This document shows, in pieces, positions 27,523 through 35,713 of a stretch of DNA of 64,000 nt. Position 1 is the stretch's first letter, and the number at the start of each line of letters is the position of its first letter. The stretch comes from Streptomyces hundungensis. Its GTDB lineage: Bacteria > Actinomycetota > Actinomycetes > Streptomycetales > Streptomycetaceae. Position numbers and translations under genes: made by a program. Where the stretch lies: assembly GCF_003627815.1 (NCBI RefSeq), contig NZ_CP032698.1, positions 3,348,001 through 3,412,000 of the forward strand. The letters are read 5' to 3'. The notes beneath the pieces were generated by a model that was not told where the DNA came from, ran no database searches, and saw only the letters and a list, made by a program, of their open reading frames with translations.

Positions 27523-28140
27523 TCAGGCCACCAGATCCGCGTACACGATGATGTTGTCGGGCCGGTGGCCGCCGGTGAGCTCGCCGCCGCAGGTGATGAT
27601 CCGCAGCTCGGGGCGGTCGGTGTTGCCGTACACCTTCTGCGTCGGGAAGGTCTTCTTGTCGACCTGCTCCAGGGCGCGGACCGCGAAGCGCGCGGGCTTC
27701 CCGTCGGCGCGGTCGACGGTGACGAGGTCGCCGACCTTGACCTTGGAGACGTTTTTGAGGACCGCGGGGCCCTTGACCGTGTCGAAGTGCCCGATGAGCA
27801 CGGCGGGCCCGGTCTGGCCCGGGGTGACCCCCTTGTCGTACCAGCCGATCCGGTCGGCGTCGGCGACGGAGGGCACCTCGACGGTCCCGTCGGCAGCGAG
27901 CCCGAGGTCGAGGATCGGCCCGGTGTCCACCCCGGCCGCCGGGATCCGCACCCGCACCGGCTTGGAGGCGGGCAGCGCGGTCGCCGCCTTCGGGGTGGCC
28001 GGGGCAGCGCTGGCGGGGCTGATGTTCGGCGGCGGGGTGGCGGGCTTCGCCGCGCCGGAGCCGCAGCCGGCGGCAGAGGCGCCGAGGGCGAGCAGGACCA
28101 GGGCGGTGGCGGCCGAACGGGCCGCGCGGGTGCGGGACAT
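27523..28140 (-). CDS. Class F sortase
   Basis: This 205-aa secreted enzyme has a signal sequence ending in a lipobox-like AAGC (residues about 24-27), a Pro/Ala linker, and a sortase beta-barrel (about 58-205). The catalytic triad is present: His in LIGHFDT, Cys in IITCGGEL, Arg in GGHRPDN. Class F sortases are common in Actinobacteria, and their substrates are poorly defined. The gene lies downstream of a repeat-containing surface protein with a sorting-like tail, its likely partner (inference). Confidence 0.92.
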   Translation of the reverse strand: MSRTRAARSAATALVLLALGASAAGCGSGAAKPATPPPNISPASAAPATPKAATALPASKPVRVRIPAAGVDTGPILDLGLAADGTVEVPSVADADRIGWYDKGVTPGQTGPAVLIGHFDTVKGPAVLKNVSKVKVGDLVTVDRADGKPARFAVRALEQVDKKTFPTQKVYGNTDRPELRIITCGGELTGGHRPDNIIVYADLVA

Positions 28141-28286
28141 GGGGCGCTCCGGGCCGGGGGAAGGGAGGGCGGACCTCCTGAGGAGATCCGCCCGGGTGGG
28201 CTGTGACCGACGGCGGGGGCTCGTGCGGCCCGGCCCGCCGGTTGATCGTCCGGGCGAGGACCTTCTCAAGTCCCCGCCCGGTGGCG

Positions 28287-29399
28287 TCAGTTGGTGGAGC
28301 CGGCGCGGCGGCGCAGGACGAAGACACCGGCACCGGCGGCCACCACGGCACCGGCCGCGCCCGCGATCATCAGGCCCTTGCCCTCGCCGCCCTGCTTGAA
28401 CTCGGCGCCGGCCGCGACCGCGCCCTTGGGCACGACGGTGGTCTGACCGCCGTTCTGGACCGGCGTGTTGACCACGGTGGCCGGGGTCGTGGCGGGGTTC
28501 TTGGCGGGCGCGGTGTTGGCGCAGCCCGCCGGGAGCTTCGGGAAGGCGGTGTACCGGTACGGCATGGTGCCGCCCTGGGTGCGCTGGCCGAGCTTGGGGG
28601 TGGCGGTGTTGGCGCCATCGATCCGGACCCCGTAGCGACCGTCCACGGGGTGGGCGCGGTCGGCCGTGGCGAGCGCCTTCAAGGAGGCGTCACGCAGCAC
28701 CGCCTTCGGGCCCTGGACGCTGTTGGTGAGCTTCACCGACATCCCCGCGCCGAAGACGCTGGGCACGACCTTGGTCACGGTGCAGCCGGCGCGGCCGTCG
28801 GTGAACTCCGAGGTCACCTTGCCGGTGGTGGCGTTCAGCACCACGTGCATGCCGTGGACGTACCCGTCCACGTCCTCACCCCCGGTCGTCAGGATCAGGA
28901 CGACCTTCCCGTTGGTCACGAACTCGGCGCGGTAGTGGCCCGTCCCCAGCTTGCCGACGGCGACCGTCTCGCCGTTGACCAGCTTGTACGTGACCACGCC
29001 GGGGGTGGCGGCGCACTCCTTCGGCAGCGCCGGGAAGGGCTGGGACTTCCAGGCGGTGTCGCCGCCCTGCGAGCGCTGGAAGAACACGGCCTTGCCGCCG
29101 GTCGCCGCCTCCAGCTTGATGCCGGCGCTCAGGTCGGTGGGGTGGGCCCGGTCCACGGTGGCGACGACCTTGCCGTTGCCGTCCTTGAGCTCGGCCTTCG
29201 GGCCGTCCGCCAGGTCGTTGGTGAGCGTGACGGTCATGCCGAGCCGCTCCGAGGCGACGCTCTTGGTGACGTGGCAGGAAGTAGTGGCCGGCGCCTGCCC
29301 GGGGGTGGCCGCGAAGGCCGCCGCCGGGGCGAGGAGGGCTCCGGCGAGGGCGGCGGTGGCGATCGCGGCGCGGAGCGGGGTGCGGGCGTAGGTCGACAT
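28287..29399 (-). CDS. Two-repeat secreted protein with C-terminal sorting-like tail
   Basis: This 370-aa protein has a signal peptide (cleavage near AFA-ATPG, residue 31) and two homologous modules of about 110 residues. Shared marks are C..VTK.V near 42 and 206, TVDRAHP/TADRAHP near 80 and 245, FFQRSQGGDTAW/LGQRTQGGTMPY, and FPALPKEC/FPKLPAGC. A Thr/Pro linker follows, then VVPKGAVAAGAE, a hydrophobic helix (about 345-365) and the tail RRRAGSTN. The PKGAVAAG-type tail beside a class F sortase suggests a cell-wall substrate. Two Cys per module probably form disulfides. The ATG at 29399 has GGAG 6 nt upstream. Confidence 0.82.
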   Translation of the reverse strand: MSTYARTPLRAAIATAALAGALLAPAAAFAATPGQAPATTSCHVTKSVASERLGMTVTLTNDLADGPKAELKDGNGKVVATVDRAHPTDLSAGIKLEAATGGKAVFFQRSQGGDTAWKSQPFPALPKECAATPGVVTYKLVNGETVAVGKLGTGHYRAEFVTNGKVVLILTTGGEDVDGYVHGMHVVLNATTGKVTSEFTDGRAGCTVTKVVPSVFGAGMSVKLTNSVQGPKAVLRDASLKALATADRAHPVDGRYGVRIDGANTATPKLGQRTQGGTMPYRYTAFPKLPAGCANTAPAKNPATTPATVVNTPVQNGGQTTVVPKGAVAAGAEFKQGGEGKGLMIAGAAGAVVAAGAGVFVLRRRAGSTN

Positions 29400-29602
29400 G
29401 AACGACTCCATGGAGCAGGGCGGCCGAGTGGCCGGAGAAGGAAAGAAGTGGAGGTCGCATGCCGCCTCCTCTGCCGGGTGGGGCCGTTGAGGCTGGGCGG
29501 GGCTGCTGAAGAGAAATCTATGGATCACCTGTACGAGAAGGGTCCGCTCCGTGTCACAGGCGCGTGACAGAGCTCACCCCCGCTCACCTGAGCCTCGGGG
29601 GC

Positions 29603-29632
29603 TGTACAGGCAGCTACGCGCGTAGATATGCT
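29603..29632 (+). promoter_or_regulatory. deoC promoter with embedded palindrome CTACGCGCGTAG
   Basis: The perfect palindrome at 29614-29625 lies between a TGTACA -35-like box (29603-29608) and a TATGCT -10 box (29627-29632), spacer 18 bp. A protein bound there would block RNA polymerase. Transcription should start at about 29639, exactly at an in-frame GTG. Confidence 0.75.
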
Positions 29633-29644
29633 CATCTGGTGACC

Positions 29645-30640
29645 ATGCCCACCAATGCACCATCCCCCGAGCTCTCGACTTCGCTCGACCAGGGAGGTAC
29701 CCCCATCGCCTTCGCCGACGCGACCGCGTCCGACGGCTCGCTGCGCCGCTTCCTCCACGGGCTCCCCGGCATCGACCCGGTGGGCCTGGAAGCGCGCGCC
29801 GCGTCCCTCGGCACCCGTTCGATCAAGACCTCGGCCAAGGCCTACGCCATCGACCTGGCCATTTCGATGATCGACCTGACGACGCTGGAAGGCGCGGACA
29901 CCCCGGGCAAGGTCCGGGCGCTCGCCGCCAAGGCCGTCCACCCCGATCCGACCGACCGCACCACCCCCCACACCGCCGCTGTCTGTGTCTATCCGGACAT
30001 GGTGGCGAGCGCCAAGGAGGTGCTGAAGGGCTCGGACGTCAAGGTCGCGTCCGTCGCCACCGCCTTCCCGGCGGGCCGCGCGGCGCTGCCGGTGAAGCTC
30101 GCGGACGTGCGGGACGCGGTGGCGGACGGTGCCGACGAGATCGACATGGTGATCGACCGGGGCGCGTTCCTCGCCGGCCACTACCTGAAGGTGTACGAGG
30201 AGATCGCGGCCGTCCGCGCCGAGTGCGGCGACAAGGCCCGTCTCAAGGTCATCTTCGAGACCGGTGAGCTGTCGACGTACGACAACATCCGCCGCGCCAG
30301 CTGGCTCGGCATGATGGGCGGCGCCGACTTCATCAAGACGTCGACGGGCAAGGTCGCGGTCAACGCCACCCCCGCCAACACCCTCGTCCTGCTGGAAGCC
30401 GTACGGGACTTCCGTGCCCAGACCGGGATCCAGGTCGGCGTGAAGCCGGCCGGCGGCATCCGCTCCACCAAGGACGCGGTGAAGTTCCTGGTCCTGGTCA
30501 ACGAGACCGTGGGCGAGGACTGGCTGGACAACCACTGGTTCCGCTTCGGTGCCTCCTCGCTGCTCAACGACCTGCTGATGCAGCGTCAGAAGCTGGCGAC
30601 CGGCCGCTACTCCGGCCCCGACTACGTGACGGTGGACTGA
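29645..30640 (+). CDS. deoC: Deoxyribose-phosphate aldolase
   Basis: This 331-aa class I aldolase cleaves 2-deoxyribose-5-phosphate to glyceraldehyde-3-phosphate and acetaldehyde. The Schiff-base Lys is in FIKTSTGK and the assisting Lys in GVKPAGGIR; DEIDMVIDRGAFL and KVIFETGEL supply further active-site residues. It is longer than E. coli DeoC (259 aa) because of an N-terminal extension typical of actinobacteria. The ATG at 29645 is given, but the GTG at 29639 coincides with the predicted transcription start and may be the true leaderless start. It heads an operon with two aldehyde dehydrogenase genes. Confidence 0.96.
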   Translation: MPTNAPSPELSTSLDQGGTPIAFADATASDGSLRRFLHGLPGIDPVGLEARAASLGTRSIKTSAKAYAIDLAISMIDLTTLEGADTPGKVRALAAKAVHPDPTDRTTPHTAAVCVYPDMVASAKEVLKGSDVKVASVATAFPAGRAALPVKLADVRDAVADGADEIDMVIDRGAFLAGHYLKVYEEIAAVRAECGDKARLKVIFETGELSTYDNIRRASWLGMMGGADFIKTSTGKVAVNATPANTLVLLEAVRDFRAQTGIQVGVKPAGGIRSTKDAVKFLVLVNETVGEDWLDNHWFRFGASSLLNDLLMQRQKLATGRYSGPDYVTVD

Positions 30641-30644
30641 GATC

Positions 30645-32096
30645 ATGGACATGAACAAGCAGACATCCGCATTCGCGTACGCACCGGCTCCCGAGTCGCG
30701 CTCGGTCGTCGACATCGCCCCCTCCTACGGCCTGTTCATCGACGGTGAGTTCACCGAGGCCGCCGACGGCAAGGTCTTCAAGACCGTCTCGCCGTCCACC
30801 GAGGAGGTCCTGTCCGAGGTGGCCCGCGCGGGCGCCGAGGACGTCGACCGCGCCGTGAAGGCCGCGCGCAGGGCGTTCGAGAAGTGGTCGGCGCTGCCCG
30901 GCTCCGAGCGCGCCAAGTACCTGTTCCGGATCGCCCGGATCATCCAGGAGCGCAGCCGCGAGCTGGCCGTCCTGGAGACCCTGGACAACGGCAAGCCGAT
31001 CAAGGAGACCCGCGACGCGGACCTCCCCCTGGTCGCCGCGCACTTCTTCTACTACGCGGGCTGGGCCGACAAGCTCGACCACGCCGGGTTCGGCAACAAC
31101 CCGCGTCCGCTGGGCGTGGCCGGTCAGGTCATCCCGTGGAACTTCCCGCTCCTGATGCTGGCGTGGAAGATCGCCCCGGCGCTCGCCACCGGCAACACGG
31201 TCGTCCTGAAGCCCGCCGAGACCACGCCGCTCTCGGCGCTGTTCTTCGCGGACATCTGCCGCCAGGCGGGCCTGCCCAGGGGCGTCGTCAACATCCTTCC
31301 CGGGTACGGTGACGCGGGCGCGGCCCTGGTCGAGCACGAGGACGTCAACAAGGTCGCCTTCACCGGCTCGACCAACGTCGGCAAGGCCATCGCGCGTTCC
31401 GTCGCGGGCACCGACAAGAAGGTCACCCTGGAGCTGGGCGGCAAGGGCGCCAACATCGTCTTCGACGACGCCCCCATCGACCAGGCCGTCGAGGGCATCG
31501 TCACCGGCATCTTCTTCAACCAGGGCCAGGTCTGCTGCGCGGGCTCGCGCCTGCTGGTCCAGGAGTCGATCCAGGACGAGCTGCTCGACTCGCTCAAGCG
31601 CCGCCTGTCCACGCTGCGCCTCGGCGACCCGCTGGACAAGAACACCGACATCGGCGCCATCAACTCGGCCGAGCAGCTGGCCCGGATCACCGCGCTCACC
31701 GAGACCGGCGAGGCGGAGGGCGCCGAGCGCTGGTCCGCCCCGTGCGAACTGCCGTCGGCGGGTTACTGGTTCGCGCCCACGCTGTTCACGGGCGTCACCC
31801 AGGCCCACACCATCGCCCGCGACGAGATCTTCGGCCCGGTCCTGTCGGTGCTGAGCTTCCGCACCCCCGACGAGGCCGTCGCCAAGGCCAACAACAGCCA
31901 GTACGGCCTGTCCGCCGGCATCTGGACGGAGAAGGGTTCGCGGATCCTCGCCGTCGCGGGCAAGCTGCGCGCCGGTGTCGTCTGGGCCAACACGTTCAAC
32001 AAGTTCGACCCGACCTCGCCGTTCGGCGGCTACAAGGAGTCGGGCTTCGGCCGCGAGGGCGGCCGGCACGGCCTGGAGGGCTACCTCGATGTCTGA
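30645..32096 (+). CDS. Aldehyde dehydrogenase, full length
   Basis: This 483-aa NAD(P)-dependent dehydrogenase is complete. It has the cofactor segment IPWNFPLLMLAWKIAPAL, the FTGST turn, the general-base Glu in LELGGKGAN, the nucleophilic Cys in NQGQVCCAGSR, and EIFGPVLSV near the C-terminus. It starts 4 bp after deoC, so translation is probably coupled, and the natural job is likely oxidation of the acetaldehyde released by DeoC (inference from the operon). The last 8 bp overlap the next gene. Confidence 0.94.
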   Translation: MDMNKQTSAFAYAPAPESRSVVDIAPSYGLFIDGEFTEAADGKVFKTVSPSTEEVLSEVARAGAEDVDRAVKAARRAFEKWSALPGSERAKYLFRIARIIQERSRELAVLETLDNGKPIKETRDADLPLVAAHFFYYAGWADKLDHAGFGNNPRPLGVAGQVIPWNFPLLMLAWKIAPALATGNTVVLKPAETTPLSALFFADICRQAGLPRGVVNILPGYGDAGAALVEHEDVNKVAFTGSTNVGKAIARSVAGTDKKVTLELGGKGANIVFDDAPIDQAVEGIVTGIFFNQGQVCCAGSRLLVQESIQDELLDSLKRRLSTLRLGDPLDKNTDIGAINSAEQLARITALTETGEAEGAERWSAPCELPSAGYWFAPTLFTGVTQAHTIARDEIFGPVLSVLSFRTPDEAVAKANNSQYGLSAGIWTEKGSRILAVAGKLRAGVVWANTFNKFDPTSPFGGYKESGFGREGGRHGLEGYLDV

Positions 32097-32982
32097 GACT
32101 TCGACGCGTCTGAGTGTCTTCAAGACCTACAAGCTGTACGTGGGCGGGAAGTTCCCGCGTTCCGAGAGCGGCCGGGTGTACGAAGTGGTCGACAGCAAGG
32201 GCAAGTGGCTGGCCAACGCGCCGCTCTCCTCCCGCAAGGACGCGCGGGACGCGGTCGTCGCGGCCCGCAAGGCCTTCGGCGGCTGGTCGGGCGCGACCGC
32301 GTACAACCGCGGCCAGGTCCTCTACCGCGTCGCGGAGATGCTGGAGGGGCGCAAGGACCAGTTCGTGCGCGAGGTCGCCGAGGCCGAGGGGCTGTCCAAG
32401 TCCAAGGCCGCGGCGGTCGTGGACGCGGCCATCGACCGCTGGGTCTGGTACGCGGGCTGGACCGACAAGATCGGCCAGGTCGTGGGCGGGGCCAACCCGG
32501 TCGCGGGCCCGTTCTTCAACCTCTCCACCCCCGAGCCGACCGGCGTCGTGACGGTCCTGGCCCCCCAGGACTCGTCCTTCCTCGGCCTGGTCTCGGTCGT
32601 CGCACCCGTCATCGCCACCGGCAACACGGCGGTCGTCATCGCCTCCGAGAAGGCGCCGCTCCCGGCGCTCTCGCTCGGCGAGGTGCTCGCCACCTCCGAT
32701 CTGCCGGGCGGTGTCGTCAACATCCTGTCCGGGAAGACCGCCGAGATCGCGGCGCCGCTCGCCGCGCACCAGGACGTCAACGCGATCGATCTGACGGGCG
32801 CCGACGCCGAGTTGGCGCGCGAGCTGGAGATCGCGGCGGCGGACAACCTCAAGCGGGTGCTGCGCGCCAAGGCCGTGGACTTCACCGCGGACCCGGGCAC
32901 CGAGCGTCTCACCGCGTTCCTGGAGACCAAGACGGTCTGGCACCCCACGGGGTCCCTGGGCGCCTCCGGCTCCGCGTACTGA
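32089..32982 (+). CDS. Half-length aldehyde dehydrogenase-like protein lacking the catalytic domain
   Basis: This 297-aa protein matches the N-terminal (cofactor-binding) half of aldehyde dehydrogenases: KLYVGGKFPRSESGRVYEV, then ARDAVVAARKAFGGWS, then VVTVLAPQDSSFLGLVSVVAPVIATGNT in short pieces. After a segment where FTGST should be (here AIDLTGAD) the family match ends: there is no LELGGK Glu and no Cys nucleophile. The ATG overlaps the stop of the full-length gene by 8 bp (tight coupling). No stop or frameshift suggests recent decay; I recall similar short partners in related genomes. It may be a structural partner of the upstream enzyme. Confidence 0.85.
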   Translation: MSETSTRLSVFKTYKLYVGGKFPRSESGRVYEVVDSKGKWLANAPLSSRKDARDAVVAARKAFGGWSGATAYNRGQVLYRVAEMLEGRKDQFVREVAEAEGLSKSKAAAVVDAAIDRWVWYAGWTDKIGQVVGGANPVAGPFFNLSTPEPTGVVTVLAPQDSSFLGLVSVVAPVIATGNTAVVIASEKAPLPALSLGEVLATSDLPGGVVNILSGKTAEIAAPLAAHQDVNAIDLTGADAELARELEIAAADNLKRVLRAKAVDFTADPGTERLTAFLETKTVWHPTGSLGASGSAY

Positions 32983-33023
32983 GCTTCCGCCTACCGAGCC
33001 GTGCGCCGCGCGTACTGAGCCGC

Positions 33024-33063
33024 GCGAAGGGCCCCGCCGTCCACGGACGGCGGGGCCCTTCGC
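33024..33063. terminator. Bidirectional terminator after the deoC operon
   Basis: A perfect 19-bp stem (GCGAAGGGCCCCGCCGTCC and its complement) with a minimal loop lies between the operon and a convergent secreted-protein gene. Confidence 0.88.
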
Positions 33064-33070
33064 CTGCCCG

Positions 33071-33475
33071 TCAGCCGGGCAGCAGACCAGGGGCTTGGTC
33101 CATGAGCGGCAGGTCCTTGAGGGCGGAGCCGCTCGTCAGCACACCGGTCGCGGCCGTCGTGGACACCGGCTTGAAGTCGGCGACCTGGGTACGGACCCCG
33201 TTGGTCAGCGGATCGACCCCGGTGTTGGCGAGCGGGTCGAGCCGCAGCCCGAGCACGGGCCCCACGGCATGGCCGAACGAGCCGGTCACTCCGTGCGCGG
33301 CCGCCGTGAGGTCGGTGACGGTCGCGTTCTGGCCGGCCGTGGGGGCGGGCGCGGCCTGGGCGGTGGCGCCCCCCGCGGCCAGGGCCGCGCCGGCCGCGGT
33401 GACGGTGAGCCCGGCACTGAGCAGCGTCCGGTAACGCAGGCCGCTGGCGGGCCTGGGGGCCTCGTGTCGTCCCAT
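33071..33475 (-). CDS. Small secreted protein of unknown function
   Basis: This 134-aa protein has a Tat/Sec-like signal peptide (basic start, hydrophobic core, cleavage near AQAAPAP, residue about 42) and a mature part of about 90 residues rich in Gly, Ala, Leu and Thr, with LDPLANTGVDPLTNGV. No enzyme motif is seen. It resembles the protein at 40566-40877 in size and in the PLG-type composition, and such proteins are often misnamed ATP-binding. The ATG at 33475 is preferred as the first Met before RHEAPRP. Confidence 0.7.
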   Translation of the reverse strand: MGRHEAPRPASGLRYRTLLSAGLTVTAAGAALAAGGATAQAAPAPTAGQNATVTDLTAAAHGVTGSFGHAVGPVLGLRLDPLANTGVDPLTNGVRTQVADFKPVSTTAATGVLTSGSALKDLPLMDQAPGLLPG

Positions 33476-33632
33476 GGGATCCCACTCACTCTCGGAAGTA
33501 GTCGTGTGTCATCACGCGATCACGAAGCGTAGTTGAGACGTGACGCCGGTTACCAGTTGAGATGTGACTTGGGATACCAACGGCCTCCCCGGGGGGTCCT
33601 ACTTGCGCGCGCATGGCCCACACTGGTGTCCC

Positions 33633-34262
33633 GTGAGTTCATCTGCCATCGCGACGCGCGTCGTCCTGCTCTCGGGGCCCTCCGGCTCCGGCAAGTCGTC
33701 CCTGGCCGCCCGTACGGATCTGCCCGTGCTGCGCCTGGACGACTTCTACAAAGAAGGTGACGACCCGACCCTGCCGTTGGTGGCGGGCAGCACGGACATC
33801 GACTGGGACTCCCCGCAGTCCTGGGACGCGGACGCCGCCATCGTCGCCATCACCAAGCTGTGCCGCACGGGGCGTACCTCCGTGCCGGTCTACTCGATCG
33901 CCACGAGTTCCATCACCGGCACCACCTCGCTCGGCATCGGCCGCACCCCGCTGTTCATCGCGGAGGGCATCTTCGCCGCCGACATCGTGGACCGCTGCCA
34001 GGAGCTCGGGGTGCTCGCGGACGCGATCTGTCTGCGCGGCCGGCCCTCGACGACCTTCCGCCGCAGGCTGCTGCGCGACCTGAAGGAGGGCCGCAAGTCG
34101 GTGCCGTTCCTGCTGCGCCGCGGCTGGCGCCTGATGCGCGCCGAACGCGCGATCGTGGCCCGGCAGTCGGCGCTCGGCGCCCACCCCTGCGCGAAGGACG
34201 AGGCCCTGGGACGCATCGCGAGCGCCGCGGCGGGCCGCAGCCGTACGGGAGTCGCCGCCTAG
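33633..34262 (+). CDS. Uridine kinase-like P-loop kinase
   Basis: This 209-aa kinase has a P-loop (LLSGPSGSGKSSL, residues about 11-23), a DDFY motif (LRLDDFYKEGDD) that binds Mg2+ and nucleoside in uridine kinases, and FIAEGIFAAD for the second strand. It is predicted to phosphorylate uridine/cytidine with NTP, which fits the salvage genes around it. The GTG at 33633 was chosen by alignment of the P-loop distance; CACACT 8 nt upstream hints at leaderless translation. It has no visible copy of the nucleoside palindrome. Confidence 0.88.
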   Translation: MSSSAIATRVVLLSGPSGSGKSSLAARTDLPVLRLDDFYKEGDDPTLPLVAGSTDIDWDSPQSWDADAAIVAITKLCRTGRTSVPVYSIATSSITGTTSLGIGRTPLFIAEGIFAADIVDRCQELGVLADAICLRGRPSTTFRRRLLRDLKEGRKSVPFLLRRGWRLMRAERAIVARQSALGAHPCAKDEALGRIASAAAGRSRTGVAA

Positions 34263-34265
34263 CTA

Positions 34266-34452
34266 GGGCCTGTCCGGCGGATCTGGTCGCCGTCGGGGTG
34301 CCTTGGCCTTGTGGTGCTGGTGAGCGGGGGGCTGGTGCGTCCAGCCGCAAGGCGGAGGAGGGCGGCGACGCGGAGCGTCGGCAACCGACGACAACGCCGC
34401 AGATGGGCGTGGCGGCCCCCCGCGTCCCAGACAAGATCCGCCGGACAGGCCC
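34266..34452. mobile_element. MITE-like element, 187 bp, no transposase
   Basis: Perfect 19-bp terminal inverted repeats, GGGCCTGTCCGGCGGATCT at 34266-34284 and its complement at 34434-34452, bound a non-coding segment. TA lies outside each end; counting one base inward the flanks read CTAG on both sides, as target duplications of TA- or CTAG-specific elements do. The left end is directly at the uridine kinase stop codon region. The interior has no usable gene. Confidence 0.7.
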
Positions 34453-34508
34453 TAGCCGCTCCGAGCGGAGCCGAGCGCCGGCGGCGCGTGCGAGGGCGCG
34501 CGCACAAT

Positions 34509-34540
34509 GAAGCGGCGGGGCCCGAAGGCCCCGCCGCTTC
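34509..34540 (-). terminator. Terminator of sigQ
   Basis: A perfect 14-bp stem (GAAGCGGCGGGGCC and its complement) with a CGAA loop lies 65 bp past the sigQ stop. The 343-bp gap here otherwise holds only the MITE-like element. Confidence 0.75.
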
Positions 34541-34605
34541 CCCCGTTCCCCCCGTGGATGGTCCCCGTGTCCCCCGTGGACCACCCGCGCCCCTCCCCCG
34601 GACCT

Positions 34606-35388
34606 TCAGGCCACCAGCTCGCCGAAGGACTCCTCCTCGTCACGGCCGAAGCTGAGGACGTCGTCCTCGCGCAGCCGGCGCAGCGAGCGCCAGATGCTGG
34701 ACTTCACCGTGCCGACACTGATGTCGAGTATGTCCGCGATCTCCGGGTCCGTACGGCCCTCGTAGTAGCGCAGGACCAGCATCGTGCGCTGTAGTTCGGG
34801 CAGCCGGGCCAGCGCCTGCCAGAGCACGGCGCGCAGTTCGGTGCCGCGCATCGCGTCCGTGTCGCCGGCCGTCTCCGGCAGCTCCTCGGTCGGGTACTCG
34901 TTGAGCTTGCGCCGCCGCCAGGCGCTGATGTGCAGATTGGTCATCGTGCGGCGCAGATAACCGCCGACCGCCGCCTTGTCGCTGATGCGGTCCCAGGCGC
35001 GGTAGGTGGAGAACAGCGCGCTCTGGAGCAGGTCCTCCGCCTCGAAGCGGTCGCCGGTCAGGTGGTAGGCGGTGGCGTACAGGGAGGCGCGGCGTGCCTG
35101 GACGTAAGCGGTGAACTCCGTCTCCGACAGGCTGCTCCGCTCCCCCGAGCCCTCCCGGTACGCCGCTTCCCCGCCCCCCTGCGACTTCTTCCCCGCGGCC
35201 GGAACCGCGGGGTTGTCCAGCACCGTCATGTAGGGCGAAGGCCCCTGCTGTACCGATGACGTGTGCTGGCGTCCGGCGCCCCGAGCGCACCCCCGCATGC
35301 TCGGGACACCGGACTTCTCGGCACTCCGCACGACGTCGTGGAGACGCGTCACAACTGCGCTGGAGTTGGTGCTGTGCAGTGCGTTCAT
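34606..35388 (-). CDS. sigQ: SigQ-type RNA polymerase sigma factor
   Basis: This SigE-family ECF sigma factor has region 2 (FTAYVQARRASLYATAYHLTGD and AEDLLQSALF in short pieces, about residues 92-150) and region 4 (LPELQRTMLVLRYYEG then DISVGTVKSSIWRSLRRLR, about 190-245). At 260 aa from the ATG at 35388 it carries a long unstructured N-terminus; the ATG at 35229 would give a shorter protein, and neither has a strong Shine-Dalgarno. Divergent position beside afsQ1 matches S. coelicolor sigQ. AfsQ1 activates sigQ there (known), so the repeats between them are its control region. Confidence 0.9.
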   Translation of the reverse strand: MNALHSTNSSAVVTRLHDVVRSAEKSGVPSMRGCARGAGRQHTSSVQQGPSPYMTVLDNPAVPAAGKKSQGGGEAAYREGSGERSSLSETEFTAYVQARRASLYATAYHLTGDRFEAEDLLQSALFSTYRAWDRISDKAAVGGYLRRTMTNLHISAWRRRKLNEYPTEELPETAGDTDAMRGTELRAVLWQALARLPELQRTMLVLRYYEGRTDPEIADILDISVGTVKSSIWRSLRRLREDDVLSFGRDEEESFGELVA

Positions 35389-35481
35389 CTCGCGCCCCCC
35401 GTCGGTGGAGTCTGTTTCGTGGCCGTGCTGGCTTACGAGGAAGAGCCTGCCCGGGCAGTTTCATGGGGTTGTCCGTCGACT

Positions 35482-35497
35482 GTCACAGGGGCGTCAC
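35482..35497. promoter_or_regulatory. Predicted AfsQ1 box, copy 1
   Basis: GTCAC-AGGGGC-GTCAC fits the AfsQ1 consensus GTnAC-N6-GTnAC known from S. coelicolor. Confidence 0.7.
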
Positions 35498-35583
35498 AGC
35501 GCGCGCCACAGCGGGCGTTGTCCCCTGCCGGGGGTCCGGGGGTCGCCCCCCGGGAAGACACAGCATGGGGTTGTCCGTCGACT

Positions 35584-35599
35584 GTCACAGGGGCGTCAC
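35584..35599. promoter_or_regulatory. Predicted AfsQ1 box, copy 2
   Basis: Identical GTCAC-AGGGGC-GTCAC, exactly 102 bp after copy 1. Confidence 0.7.
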
Positions 35600-35685
35600 A
35601 GCGCGCGCCGCAGCGGGCGTTGTCCCCTGCCGGGGGTCCGGGGGTCGCCCCCCGGGAAGACACAGCATGGGGTTGTCCGTCGACT

Positions 35686-35713
35686 GTCACAGGGGCGTCA
35701 CAGCGCGCGTCAC
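35686..35713. promoter_or_regulatory. Predicted AfsQ1 box, copy 3, with a third half-site
   Basis: GTCAC-AGGGGC-GTCAC at 35686-35701 is followed 7 bp later by another GTCAC (35709-35713). This copy is closest to afsQ1. Confidence 0.65.

Noticed and set aside
34266..34452. A complete insertion sequence
   Set aside because: 187 bp is far too short for a transposase and no transposase motif is visible in any frame.
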